A DNA stretch of 64,000 nt from Solea solea (taxonomy: Eukaryota; Chordata; Actinopteri; Pleuronectiformes; Soleidae). Both the position numbers and the translations under genes were made by a program. The notes under the pieces are model-generated. The model ran no database searches, was not told the origin of the DNA, and saw only the letters and a program-made list of their open reading frames with translations. Numbering within the stretch: position 1 is the stretch's first letter; every line of letters begins with the position of its first letter. The DNA is taken from the NCBI RefSeq assembly GCF_958295425.1, contig NC_081146.1, forward strand, positions 24,982,395 through 25,046,394, read 5' to 3'. Positions 43,840 through 55,029 of the stretch are shown one piece after another.

Positions 43840-44230
43840 GCAGGGAAGCTGTAATTTAGCAGCAAATTTGATCATCCAAATAGCTGAATATTTAATGGTA
43901 TTAAAGCGCAGGATAGGAGGAAAAAAAAATGCTGGATTATTTATTTACTCCCTATAGTGTAACCTCTATTCAGGCGACGGCAGGTGGTCCTGTAAATATA
44001 CTTTATCTGCTGCACGTGTTGAATTATTGACCAATAATTTATCATAATTCTTGTCACTGGAAACTCAATAAGGCTCTCCAGCTCCTCACTGCCTCCTCCT
44101 ATAGTGTGACCCAGACAGAGATGATGATGATGATGATGGTGGTGGTGTGTGAAGGTGGCGTGAAGGTCAGCGCTCCGCAGAGATGACGCGGCTCGACTGT
44201 ATCGTGTTTACAAAGTAGCAGCAGAAACCA
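43840..44230. promoter_or_regulatory. Candidate conserved non-coding element with (GAT)n
   Basis: 'gctgtaatttagcagc', 'caaatagctgaatatttaatgg', 'ttattgaccaataatttatcataattc' and 'ccctatagtgtaacc' are the enhancer-like parts. (GAT)5(GGT)3 lies at 44121-44147, and a GC-rich tail runs from 44155 to 44230. Confidence 0.4.
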
Positions 44231-45575
44231 AAACCCGGGCTGAGACCGCTACAAAAAACTGAAAACCTCTTCTTCTCTCATTTCAAATCCAAGTGTGACA
44301 GAGCTTTTCTGGGTTTTGTATATTTATCTCTTCTCCCTGTCCACGTCTTGTGTCTATGTTGGTAAGTTTGAATTTCTTTATCTGCAGAATATGACAATAT
44401 CATATTCACATTAGTTCAAAATCTTTTTTTAGTGTTCCTTGTGGTTTCTGTTCGGTATGGTAAAAACAGAGCTGGTGTTGTGTCATAATCAGCACAGAAA
44501 CAGTGTTTTTAGGATTCCAATAACACACTTCCTGTTATGTTCCTAGATATTTATTTATGATTTCCCATTTTACGAGAACATATAACAGGATTTTGTTTGT
44601 TTTGAATATGCAGAGGTGAGAACTGTAAATCAAACTCTCAGAAAAGTAGAAGAAATCTATAACCATCTGAAGGAGAAAAGAAACTCCTATGTCTCATTAC
44701 AAATATATGAAAAATAAAACATATACAGAAATTTATGAAATTATATATATTTATGTAATACTTTGGTCACTTTGTAAATTGAAGGTTCTCATTTCTAATG
44801 TAATCTTTGAAAGGTCCCCAGATCTTAAGGAATTTAGGGTGAATTAGAGAAAATAACCTTAATTCTTCTAGATACAAAAAACATCAGAAAACGAGTCATT
44901 TTTGTAACGCAAAAACCCAGAGAACCAGTGTATTATTGAGGCAGATCAGTAAGTTTTTGACTCTCTCAGGCCACAAAGCCACAGAAAAAACTTCAAACTT
45001 CAAATAAAGTTTTTAAATGACAGAGGCTAAAAAAAAAATAAAAATAAAATAAAGCTTTATTGTTGTGGCTGATTGGTGCAAACGCAGAAGATGAAGGAAG
45101 GCGCCTTCTTTCATCTTCCACTGTGACACTGTACAATCAGTTGACACATCATAATCATAGTAACAAAAAAAGTGTCTATTTAAGTTATACAAACTGTAAA
45201 GACACAATAAACCCAGACATCATTTTTAAAAAAAGTATCGTCAAATGTCTCGTAAAGACCAGATTCGCTGAAATGAAGACAACAAAGGTAGTTTTCAACC
45301 TGTCAAGATGTTGATTTCAACCCACAGCAGCAGCTTCTAAACCTCCTGCACCTGCATCCTTCCACTGTGTGTGTGACAGATATAAAACGAGAAAGCGCAG
45401 GTGGCACAGTGAAGTTTTTACTTTGTAATGTGCCTTAACTTCACAATATTATCTGTATATTACCATACCTCTGGGTCAAGTAACACAACATGTTTACATT
45501 TCAATGTTCCAAGTTAAATTGTGCATCTGATGACACACGGATATGATATTTTTAAAGTTTGGTGATATTTGCTAA
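44231..45575. other. AT-rich intergenic DNA, no gene
   Basis: Frames at 45013-45314 lie on both strands and show no features. No tandem structure or nameable repeat. Confidence 0.4.
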
Positions 45576-45579
45576 TTGA

Positions 45580-46060
45580 TTTTTAACATTTAAAAAGCTT
45601 AGTTAGCTGTTTGGAGCAAAGTGCAGCATTTTAATGGACAAGTTGTCTTTTAACTTGGTTTATATGAAGCTATCAGATACTAACGTCAAATTAGTAACTC
45701 AACAACACAACTTTTCAACTGGACATTTATGCTAGCACCATCTACTCCAGCCTCAAGATGCTAGCTTAAAGCTAGCCAGCTACAAAGATAATTTCTCCTC
45801 ACTCCAAGATGTTTTTTTCATTTCTAAACTTGTGAGGCTTTTATACATCAATGGTGACGGGAACAAACAGCACAAAATTGTACATACTGTATTTATTTTC
45901 AATAATATTTCAGAGACTAGGGGAAAAACGCTGAGTCACAGGGAGATACAGGCAGAGTTAGCATTTAGCGATGATGACCATGGTGCTCAGACATTTTACT
46001 TATATACTAAAACAAAATGGTAACAGAGGAGAGTTAGCGAGGTCTAACTGTTAGCATAGG
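45580..46060. repeat. Probable dispersed repeat with 'gctagcttaaagctagc'
   Basis: The palindrome-like 'atgctagcttaaagctagc' at 45757-45775, the 'gttagcatttagc' words and the trailing 'tgttagcatagg' are typical of an interspersed fish repeat. Class unknown. Confidence 0.3.
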
Positions 46061-47265
46061 GTGTCTGACAAGTATTTTAAATATAAGGATTTTCCAGTTG
46101 TATTTATTTAGTTTTCCTTACAGAAACAGCATGCACTTTCACTTGGCGCAACAATTTTAATACTATGCGATTAGAAACACAAATATTCATTGTTTATGTT
46201 TTTTTACCTGTCAAAATCAAATAATCAAATAATAAAAGACAGTGCTGAAAATAACGCTAAAATATCTTGACTGCTCCCTGGTGGCTGGCTTAAGTTTAAG
46301 TAATCAACCAAACGTTGTAATTTCAGCAAAGAGAGTATATACTGTATATCATTTTTTCTGAAAGATGGATTCTGAAATCTTTGGTAGTTATTATCAAACT
46401 GGTATATACATACATATATATATATATTTTTTTTTTATACCAATCATCATTTTCTGATATTTTATGGTGTTGGTGTTTTTCATAATCAGAGCAAGATGGC
46501 AGCAAATATTTAGGTTTCACTTTCATATGAAATATTTAGGTTATGAGATAAAGAGGTAAAGCTACGTGTATCCTTATATGCACTAGTTAACGCAAGATAA
46601 CATCTCTTGTGGAAATGCATTAAACTTCCTCTTAAAGGACTTCTTTCACATTTGCAAAAATGATTGGAAAAACACATTTAATGGAAAAAGTTGGCATATT
46701 TCTCCTTTGTGAATATAATTAATTTCATGTATCTATTTAAAAATCTTGATTAGAGTGAAAAACCCCTTGGGGACACACCATCTCTGATTAATGCTGGTTA
46801 AAACCAGGGGTCATTTATGTCCATTACGGGTCATTAAAGTTATAAAAATGGGTCAGATATTTGAGGTGTTTTACATCGTCCATGATCACGTATTAAGACG
46901 GTTCTGAAAATAACATCTGTGTAGTATAAACACACTGTGCACTGTTTTATTAAAAGTTCATTTAGGTTCACACATTCACAAAATGTTTCTTTCTTTTAAA
47001 TAAAAGACTTTAATTACATTTAAAATAGTTTCCTTTCTTTTAATTCAATTACGTCTTGATCTAATAGCACTGACTCACTCATATTTAACGCATTGGAAAC
47101 AAACTGTCTTGCTTTTTATAATTCTTTATTCGCTATCGCTGCATTGGTTTGGTTTTCACTGCTTATTTGTCACTTATAAAAGACTTTGTCTACTTGGTTT
47201 CAGCAAAGTGCCGGATAAATAAGGATTAATTAATTGATTGATTGATGAAAGGGATGGTGTGGCAC
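46061..47265. other. AT-rich intergenic DNA with small (TA)n
   Basis: (TA)n with T-run at 46405-46437. Words near 47150-47245 ('agcaaagtgccggataaataagg', then 'attgattgattgatg') resemble a LINE-tail fragment. No gene. Confidence 0.4.
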
Positions 47266-47269
47266 ATTA

Positions 47270-48065
47270 GAACAACAAAAGTCTGCAGTCTGGCTTGTTA
47301 AGGCGGATAATGAGAAAGAGTGGTGCGCTGAATTAAAATGTCTAAAAATACAAAATGCCTACATTATCCTTTAATGACAACACAGTACAGTAGTCATAGT
47401 GTCTAATGCAACGCCCAAACAGAATGTCACTGGCACCGAAACACAACGCCACATCCGTTAATAGGATTGTGCCTGTGTAGCAATTTGTCAAGCCGAAATA
47501 TCCAGTATTTACGAGACAAATATAGCACATTGGAACAAGTAGGGGAGAGAGACGGAGAGAGAAATCGCAAAATAGTCAATAGGATTAAGCGGAGCATAAA
47601 CTAAACGCTCCTTGATGTGTCATCGATAAAAGGATTTTTGATTATACGTCACCATAAAAACGCATTGGCGAGATTGTCATGCCGTCATTGTATCGCTGTT
47701 TCTTCTTTATCTGGATGTCAATCTCACCGCATTAGTATCTGGGCGCTGTTTTCTCCCCCGTCTTTTTTTTTTTTTTTTTTTCTTTTAATGGATTTATTAC
47801 ACAGTCTGCATTTAGAAATAGGAAGAAAAACACAAAGATTACCCCCATAGCCTCGGGTCAATGCTGTGTTAATAAATAAATGGTGAACACCCATCACTGT
47901 GAAGCCTGCCAGAGAAAGAGTGTCATCTCCAATTAATCCGTGTACAATCAATACGTTGGGTTTATGATTCATGTGTACACGTTTAGACAGCGTGAAACAC
48001 TTTTTATTCAATAACAACAGGAAATAAAACGCCCGCAAGTAACCTCAACTCTTCTAGCCGAGTAT
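47270..48065. promoter_or_regulatory. Candidate conserved non-coding element block (strong, ~800 bp)
   Basis: A long run of unique DNA broken only by a T20 run at 47764-47783. Enhancer-like words: 'gcgctgaattaaaatg', 'catccgttaataggattg', 'aatagtcaataggattaagc', 'cgtcaccataaaaacgc', 'gaaataggaagaaaaac', 'caattaatccgtgtac', 'caatacgttgggtttatgattc' and 'ctttttattcaataac'. The segment 'attaatagg'/'caataggatta' recurs within the block. The frames at 47342-48038 occur on both strands. Confidence 0.5.
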
Positions 48066-48686
48066 AGTTTCCTTGTTTTTTTCAATTTCTTAATATTTAC
48101 CCAGCATGACGTTGTCACAGTTACGCCCAAAACATCAAACTAGAGATTTACACGGGTCAAATATGACACAGTTGAAATGATTTGAAGATACACAGGTATA
48201 AAACTATAGCGAAGAGGAAAGGTACTGTATGTCACTTTGACACCAGTGGATTTCAAAATGTTGAAGTTTATTTTAGCTTTGCTTATTTTTGCACAAACAA
48301 ATAGCCAGTACAATAATAGAGCATTTTTGGGCTTATAAAATGGACTTCACCTCCCTCAGAGGAACAAAGGAAGGAAAAAAGACAGTTAGAGAAGATATAG
48401 TAACAGGAAATGACACAATATAAAAGAATAAATCAGTAAAAGACCAATTATATATATAAAAACCCCATCTAATTAAACGCCATAAACCAAAAGTAACGAC
48501 AAATTTGAACTTTTAACATAACACATAGTATATCGCGTTCATTTTGACATACTGTCCTATCTCTTATAGAATTCCACCAAAGGTTCAGTGTTTCTTTTCA
48601 TAAAAGAGATTTTGTAAAGTTTAAAGACAACTTTGGTCATAAAGACACAGTAAAACACAAAAAAACAATAGACGAGTGAAGCTCAA
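48066..48686. other. AT-rich spacer, no gene
   Basis: Nothing recognisable. Confidence 0.35.
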
Positions 48687-49031
48687 GTGAATTCAAGCTG
48701 TACTTTACAGACAAAGTCAATGTGTCAGCCGGATGGTGCGGCGTCCATTGCCCCCAACACTCAAGTTAACAGTCAACATTGGAATTGTCCAGATGACGGC
48801 CAGACTCTGTTCAAAATGGAGGAGAAAATGATCATTTCTGTGTGTGTGGAGGCTCAGAGCTCTACGTTCACCAGTTGCTATATGTACTGTGACAAAAACA
48901 AAAAGCAGAGAACGTGGCCAATGGTCAGTGAAGTAGTTGATGACGTCGGTGTTTCGGGCTCAGGTCGACCGGCTGACAAAAAAGCAGTGATCCGGCGACA
49001 CGAAAATTTGTGTTTAGTGTCAAATGTTTAG
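48687..49031 (+). pseudogene. Possible MADF-domain gene fragment
   Basis: The frame is open for 114 codons. From residue 44 (ATG at 48816, context tcaaaATGG) it reads MEEKMIISVCVEAQSSTFTS, continues with CYMYCDKNKKQRTWPMVSEV and ends in GVSGSG. The spacing of Ile/Val, the Tyr-x-Tyr followed by a basic 'DKNKK' and the Trp-x-x-Val-x-x-x-Val pattern resemble the amino half of an MADF (Myb/SANT-like) domain, as in PIF/Harbinger-associated or Adf1-like proteins. The expected second half (basic Trp/Leu helix) is absent and the frame runs into a dispersed repeat, so this would be a truncated relic. The match is by eye and could be chance. Confidence 0.3.
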
Positions 49032-49190
49032 TGGATGTCCTTCCTGACACATCCCTCCCATTTATCAGGGCTTGGGACCGACGCAGGGAGTACATTAAGA
49101 CAGAGGCCGGGACTCAAACCGACATTCCCTTTGGTCACAAGCTCTCTTTCCGCTTGGCTATGGGCTGCCCCCCAAAAATAAATGCTTTCA
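49030..49190 (+). repeat. Teleost dispersed repeat tail ('ggatgtccttcctgacac')
   Basis: 'ggatgtccttcctgacacat', 'catttatcagggcttggga', 'ccgacgcagggagtac' and 'cttggctatgggctgcc' follow the known order of a fish interspersed repeat 3' portion. Confidence 0.6.
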
Positions 49191-49194
49191 ATAA

Positions 49195-49860
49195 TTAAAT
49201 CACACATTTCTTGTTAATTTCAGGCTAATTATAGCCTCAGTGGTTGTAAAGAGTTGGTAATTTAAGCTCTCGGGCTCTTGCTTGTCATGACCACAACTCC
49301 TTGAAGCTTCACTGACTATAATGCGTGCACTCACTTAATAAAAATTAGCCTCGCAGTCAGTCGTGTTCAAAGGGAATTCTGGGTGGCGGCGGATTAGCCG
49401 GCCGACATCACACTGCAACGCCTGTTGCTGAGAGCGGAGCACCGTCCCCTGATCACAATGGTCAAATTACAGGCTGTTTTATGTTGTTCAGATGACAGCA
49501 GAGGGAAAATAAGGAGATCATGAACAAAACTATTCCACTGCAGCTCCACGGGAGGAAGCAAGGCAATATTTATAGCTGCAAACTGTGAACTGAAGGAGTA
49601 TAAATAACTGGCAGAAAGAGGCTATTTAATGAGCCAACATCAAGGCCCTCATAGGCAGCAAAAGTCGACATTATCAAGGGGATGCAGGTGAGTACAAGTG
49701 GATACAGGCGTGGATGGGATGTCTGGATGGAAGCAGACACCGTGTTCCACATTTGTCTCCACAAATTGGACGTGGAGTGACTCAGATGTCGTCTGACACT
49801 GCTGATCGCTGAGGATGCTGTCAATTTTAAGCCTCTGTTTAAAATAAGGAAGACATTAAT
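49195..49860. promoter_or_regulatory. Candidate conserved non-coding element block
   Basis: 'gttaatttcaggctaattatagcc' (with the near-palindrome ggctaattatagcc at 49223-49236), 'gttggtaatttaagctc', 'cttaataaaaattagcc' and 'gcggattagccggccgac', then further right 'ggcaatatttatagctgc', 'ggagtataaataactgg' and 'gaggctatttaatgagcc'. Unique DNA. The minus frame at 49570-49824 is chance. Confidence 0.45.
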
Positions 49861-50344
49861 GTGTGGAGCAGATCAAGCAGAACTTGGCCTGGAGAAATCG
49901 GAGAAATATGGCTTTTTGTTAAAGAGGAAACCTCGGCGAAGAGAGAGTATGTGTCAAGATGCTCAGGCTGAACTGGTTTTATGAGGTAATGTTGAGGCTT
50001 AAGATCTAAATGTGAAGAACTTTTGCAGATATTGCTATGTTACTTTTCTGGAAACTATGGTCGATTCTGTACTAAATAAAAAGTTAAAATGCATCGCAAT
50101 TTCAAAGAGGCCTCCGTCTTCCAAGAGGTGTGACCAACAGACCTCGATCAAAAGGACTCAGGACAGATGTGGATACGCCTACAAACAACCAGACCAATGA
50201 TCGACATGCAGAGAGATGGGAAACTTGTCAACATACGTGATTTTTGTAGTTTTCCCAAGAGCAGTGTTCACCCGATTCGAAAGACAACTGCTCTTCGGTG
50301 GCCGTTATGTTGGACGAATACAAAAGCTGCTAGACGTCGCTACT
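49861..50344. other. Unique spacer, no gene
   Basis: Short plus frames at 50012-50418 show no features. Confidence 0.35.
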
Positions 50345-50765
50345 TTAGCCGTGTTTCCTTCACGGTAAGGTACGGTAAGTCTTCTGTTTTGAATGAGAAC
50401 AGTAACTTTACTTGGTAGGCAGGGTGTGCATTGCGAGATACGTAGTGTGACGTCGCACTGGTGCACCAGCCATGGAGGACATCCAGCAAATCCTTTTTTT
50501 TTCCTTGCTCGGTTTGTGGTTGTTTGAGAATAGACTGCGGGCGTTGAAGAAACACCGGTCGAAAGGGAGTGCCGCTTTCCTGTCCCCCAATCAGCTGACT
50601 GTCGTGGGTCTACTTCCACCTGTACTGTACCGTACTGTACCATTACTGTAGTACCCCCAAAGTGAAGGGTACCAAACATATGGAACAATTGGGGCCGGTC
50701 ATTTTGGTACTAAAAATCCATACTAAACTGTTCAACGTGGTGGAAACACGCAATTAGTCGTGTCA
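50345..50765. mobile_element. Non-autonomous transposon-like repeat, family B, copy 2
   Basis: Left 'cacggtaaggtacggtaag', right 'ctgtactgtaccgtactgtacc' and 'gtggaaacacgc'. The internal words 'gaatgagaacagtaac', 'aatagactgcgggcg' and 'aatcagctgactgtcg' are shared with 9.07-9.48 kb. The overlapping minus frames of 60-127 codons (50305-50688) are inside the repeat and show no transposase features. Confidence 0.55.
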
Positions 50766-50884
50766 CAGTTAGCCAAAATGGCATCCTTGCCAGGCGGATC
50801 CAACCAAATCGCTATCAGATTCAGTTGAGTTCACCTAGGCTAGTTGATAAAAGATATGTGAAGTTGAGGCAAATATTTCATGTT

Positions 50885-51175
50885 CCATTCCATTCATTCA
50901 TCTTCTACCTCTTTATCCTCCACGTGAGGGTTCGTCGGGGCTGTGCCAATCTCAACTGGCATAAGTGGAAAAGCCGGGTTAAAACCCTGGACAGTTCGCC
51001 AGTCCATCACAGGTCTACATATAGAGACAAACAACCATTGATTCTCACACTCACATCTATGGTCAATCTAGTGTGTCCAATTTACCTAATCCCCATATTA
51101 GGAGGAAACTGGAGAACCTGGAGAAAACCCTTGCACACAAGGAGAGAACATCAAGTTACAGTATGTTCTACAGGT
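50885..51175 (+). repeat. Teleost dispersed repeat, family E, copy 2
   Basis: 'ccattcattcatcttctacc', 'ctttatcctccacgtgagg', 'gttcgccagtccatcacagg', 'agagacaaacaaccattgat', 'actggagaacctggagaaa' and 'acaaggagagaacatc' occur in the family E order. A 129-codon frame (50825-51214) runs through it and is not a gene. Confidence 0.85.
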
Positions 51176-52282
51176 TATGTTCTCTTGGAGAAGGAAGGAT
51201 TGATGGCAGCTTAACATAAATACATGATGTAGATATCCACCAAGCAGCAGATCACATTTCAAGACCAGTTTCAGACCGAATATCGGAAAAATTGTTGCAG
51301 CTTGGTGAGGTTTTGTGAGGTCTCTCGTTACAGAAGTCAATAGGGGGCACTAGGGAGCCGCCCTGGCTGTCTCACATGAAGAGGAATCATGAGAATCATT
51401 ACATATTAACTCATAATCTGAATATTTTTTTTTTTAATCATGAATATCCAATAGTAAAGGTTATTACAAATACAGCTGAGCAAATAATGTGTAAAACCAG
51501 AACAAAAGTGTCAAACAACAATCTGTAACCTTGTGGAGGAATGTGAACACTTAAAGCCTCTTCTAATAAAACTGTGCAAAGAAAAAGGCAGAGCAGAAAC
51601 TGGACCATAAAAGCTGCAAACACAGAAATGTCAGACAACAAACAACAACCCGAGACCTAATGAAAATCCTGCAGTAACAAAGATGCTATCCCTCTTGGCG
51701 AACATATACAGTATAAAAGCCTCGGGGTGCTGATAAACTAAAACAGTGTGGATGGGCAGGACTCCCAGCAGTTATCAACAAAATGAAAAATCATATCCAA
51801 CGTTGGCAACAACAAGTCCCCCAGTGTTTCGAAGCAACAGTCTTTAGGCAACTCTGAGGATGTTGCTGCTCATCACAACAACAACAAAAAAATGAGCTTT
51901 CTTGTTTATCACCACTGCTGCACAACTTTAATTTCAAGTATTTCAAGAGTAACTCAACTTCAAATTACCACTTCTTCTTCTTCTTTATCTTCTTTTTTTT
52001 TCTTTTTGACAGGTCCACTCATTTCCTTCAGAGCACCCACACCGAGCGAGTGTGTGACAGCTGTTTGTCTGATTTGACAATCCAAGTGTTTCATTTACAG
52101 TTTGCATGTCAAGTTGTGAAAGTGATTGTGACACATTGTTGTGTTAAAACATTTGTAGTTAAATGTAGATATTGTTTAGCTGAATCTCAGTTTGAGAGGA
52201 AGACATGCTTAAAACATGGACGGATAGTACAGTAAAATTTTCTTTTTCTTTACAACCCTCACATCAAATATTAACCTCATGC

Positions 52283-52284
<2 letters not shown>
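51176..52284. other. Intergenic DNA, no gene
   Basis: AT-rich with a (TTC)n/T-run patch at 51968-52005. No feature with support. The frames at 51098-52235 are short and featureless. Confidence 0.4.

Positions 52285-52335
<51 letters not shown>
52285..52335. repeat. (TA)n microsatellite
   Basis: TA run with one GTA interruption. Confidence 0.97.
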
Positions 52336-52337
<2 letters not shown>

Positions 52338-52825
52338 TTAATCTGTTTGGGGGGGAAAATAGAGCTAGAACTACTGTTGAATCTCTGCAGACAGTACAAA
52401 TGAAAAATAAATAAATCTGCATCATATCAAGTAAATGTATAGTTGAAGGTCTATCTGCAATTGTTGCCAAGGAACCTCTGGTACATACAAACTAAAACAA
52501 ACTTGAAGTATTTTGACTATTTAGAATTTAAAGACGTTTTGTGTTTCATGACATTTCTGACACGTGAACTGCAGCCGGTGAACAGCAGCTGCCTTTTCCG
52601 TGCGTAGCGAGCACATGGAAGCCTTGTTTACATTTGAACCTATGATACATCAGACATATTTGATTGACATGTGCTTTCAGCCAATCATTTGTTAGACCAC
52701 AGATCTCAGGGCATCGGAAGTTATGCTGCGTTGCAGTCTACCTCTAAAAAGGAGGACACATGGTATTTAAAATCTGGACTGTCCAGCCTAAATCTGGACG
52801 TATGGCCACTCTCACTGCATATTTT

Positions 52826-52828
<3 letters not shown>
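52336..52828. other. Spacer, no gene
   Basis: Mostly AT-rich. A GC-balanced patch lies at 52560-52620. Confidence 0.35.

Positions 52829-52862
<34 letters not shown>
52829..52862. repeat. (TA)n microsatellite
   Basis: About fifteen TA units. Confidence 0.97.
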
Positions 52863-52864
<2 letters not shown>

Positions 52865-52977
52865 TTTCTATATTGTACATTCACAGTTATGAAAATGCGT
52901 GTTTATTATTTTATTACCTTTACCTTGACACCTCAGATAGATAGCTTCTCCTTTAGCTTCTGGGCTTCTAGTTAGCA

Positions 52978-53540
52978 AACTACTCTTGTTATGTAGCTAG
53001 CCAGCGACTCTTGTAGTTATCTTGATAGCCAACTGCTCTTGGGGTTATCTAGCTAGTCACTGACGACTGCAGTTATCTAGCTAACCGCCAACTCTTGTAG
53101 TTATCTAACTAACCACCAACTCTTGTAGTTATCTAGCTAACCGCCAACTCTTGTAATTATCTAGCTAACCGCCAACTCTTGTAATTATCTAGCTAACCGC
53201 CAACTCTTGTAGTTATCTAGCTAACCGCCAACTCTTGTAGTTATCTAGCTAACCGCCAACTCTTGTAGTTATCTAGCTAACCGCCAACTCTTGTAGTTAT
53301 CTAGCTAACCGCCAACTCTTGTAGTTATCTAGCTAACCGCCAACTCTTGTAGTTATCTAGCTAACCACCAACTCTTGTAGTTATCTAGCTAACCACCAAC
53401 TCTTGTAGTTAACTAGCTAACCACCAACTCTTGTAGTTAACTAGCTAACCACCAACTCTTGTAGTTAACTAGCTAACCACCAACTCTTGTAGTTATCTAG
53501 CTAACCACCAACTCCTGTAGTTATCTAGCTAGCTAGCTAT
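52978..53540. repeat. 28-bp minisatellite, about 19 units
   Basis: The unit is gttatctagctaaccgcc followed by aactcttgta. The core CC(G/A)CC recurs at exactly 28-bp steps from about 53085 to 53505 (16 units), with three diverged units at the left (52978-53080). Variants are ordered: the CCGCC form occupies the middle (53141-53337), the CCACC form the right (53365-53505) plus one unit at 53113. 'gttaac' replaces 'gttatc' in three adjacent units (near 53408-53470), and 'attatc' in two adjacent units (53155, 53183). The right edge dissolves into 'agctagctagctat'. There is no spacer-like variation between units, so this is not a CRISPR array. Confidence 0.97.
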
Positions 53541-54015
53541 ATACTCTATGTTTTTCTATAGATAGACAGACATATTTTCAGGATTGCAGTTAAATCCAAC
53601 ACATTTTTAATAAATGGCTTCCTGAACTTGTATATAGAAATATATATAATATGTAATATAATATGTAAAGTATAATTGTAACTCATGAGTCAGGTGGTCT
53701 GTTTTATGAAGGCCGCCATCTTGGCTCAACCGAACGTGCTATTGCAGACGTGTTCTTTGCAAACAAGAAACAACAACAGCTCCGCTCACATCCACAGAAA
53801 CCAATGAAGAAGAAGAAGGAGCAGCAGCAAATGACAGAGTGAGTGTGAAAGTGGGGTGGGGTATAGGGTGGGGTGGTGGATGTTGGGGGGGGTTGTAAAA
53901 GAGTGTTTACACCCTCTCTGGTAAACGAAGGCCACCATAGTTTTACGACACACTTGGGAAAGGGACGGGTGAGTGGAAGAGTGCTGCGTTTGTTGCAATC
54001 TGCAGTCTCACCATT
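53541..54015. other. Spacer with simple-sequence patches
   Basis: TA-rich at 53630-53660, 'ggccgccatcttggct' at 53710-53725 (a YY1-like word in minus orientation), a (GAA)n patch near 53810, and GGGGTGGGGTGG-type and G8 runs at 53850-53892. Minus frames at 53704-54087 are composition artefacts. Confidence 0.45.
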
Positions 54016-54480
54016 AGATGTCACAATGAATGTGCTGAGTTGACACACCCCCCCATCCAACCCGCACCCCCACCCCACCTGCCACATACAAACTCAGCGA
54101 CTCTGTGACTGAGTATGTACATGGACCACACACACACACAACTGTGCTCTGCTGCGTCATGGCTGTTAACGCAGGACAACAAATTATTGTCTTATCTAAA
54201 AGTATGACACGCGTGTCCTGTAGTGTAGTGAGTGGAATTCCTGTTTCTTGGTGAACTACGCCTTTAAGTGCAGAAGAAGATGATGTACGATCTTTTCCTC
54301 GGCTATGACACATTTACTGCAAATGGTGATGCAACCAGCTCTTGTGGTTTAAAGCTATAAACCAGGTCAACTGAATATTCCTTGTGGCTTGTGGTAAGAG
54401 TTTGACTTATGCATTATATAGTCACAGCGTGTCCTGTACACAAAGCCTTGTCTGCATGCTCTGCTGCAGTCTGCTGATTT
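54016..54480. other. Spacer, probable repeat fragment
   Basis: C-rich patch at 54048-54080, (CA)7 at 54128-54141, and 'cttggtgaactacgccttta' phrasing typical of repeats. No gene. Confidence 0.35.
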
Positions 54481-54488
54481 TTATTTTC

Positions 54489-54518
54489 TGTGTGTTTGTG
54501 TGTGTGCTTGTGTGTCCC
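54489..54518. repeat. Interrupted (GT)n
   Basis: GTGTGTTT/GTGTGTGC units leading into a pyrimidine-rich acceptor-like TGTCCCTCCAG. Confidence 0.85.
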
Positions 54519-54523
54519 TCCAG

Positions 54524-54599
54524 AGTCGCTCCCAACTCGCCCCGCTTTACCCCCGTGCCACGTTCGCAGCTGCAGGTGGCGTCTGCGTACAATATTTAA
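54524..54599 (+). other. Possible terminal exon of unknown gene
   Basis: After CCCTCCAG at 54523 the frame reads VAPNSPRFTPVPRSQLQVAS, then four more residues and TAA at 54597-54599. Serine/proline-rich tails of this kind occur at the carboxyl ends of regulators, but I cannot name one and no upstream exon is visible. Two other frames are open across the same bases. Confidence 0.15.
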
Positions 54600-54786
54600 C
54601 AGATTCACACATGCCTTCGCCTCCCGCTGCACCCTCCACCCCGCAGTCCCAGTGGGCCCCCTGCCTGCCGTTTGAGCTCTGAACAGCATTACCATCAGTC
54701 CACTGTAAATAACATGAAGTGGCAACTCATAAATAGTTAATGATGCAAAAAATCCATGAAGTCGCTCCCTTGGCTCTGTGAACACC
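54600..54786. promoter_or_regulatory. Candidate conserved non-coding element
   Basis: 'gcattaccatcagtccac', 'gtaaataacatgaagtgg', 'aactcataaatagttaatgatgc' in unique DNA. It could equally be the 3' UTR of the possible exon just upstream. Confidence 0.4.
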
Positions 54787-54817
54787 GCGCCGCCGCCGCC
54801 GCCGCTGCTGCTGCCGC
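54787..54817. repeat. (GCC)n(GCT)n trinucleotide repeat
   Basis: Six GCC units, three GCT units and GCC GCT. The Pro/Leu frame is an artefact. Confidence 0.95.
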
Positions 54818-55029
54818 TTGCCTGCGTTTCCTGGAGGGTCTTGTGTGCGTTGCCCGGTGTTGCTTTGAATCATCGCCGGTGCCGTGACGAATTCACACAG
54901 CGATTAGTAACAGGTGGTAAAACTCCACAGCGGGTTACTCGAGGCAGACTCGTACCACAGAGCTAAAGGTAATTATAAATATTTGCACTGCATGTCAGTG
55001 GAATCAGACATGAACACAAGACCTCAGCG
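54818..55029. other. Unique spacer
   Basis: Balanced composition, 'cgattagtaacaggtgg' word, no exon support. Confidence 0.3.

Noticed and set aside
50305..50688. 127-codon minus frame as a transposase remnant
   Set aside because: It lies in a non-autonomous repeat, and overlapping frames are equally open with no catalytic or DNA-binding motif.
53100..53520. Resemblance of 'gttatctagct' to a microRNA core
   Set aside because: The word is part of the minisatellite unit and does not sit in a hairpin precursor.
52978..53540. CRISPR-like regular repeat array
   Set aside because: Units are contiguous 28-bp repeats without unique spacers, in a vertebrate genome. It is a minisatellite.
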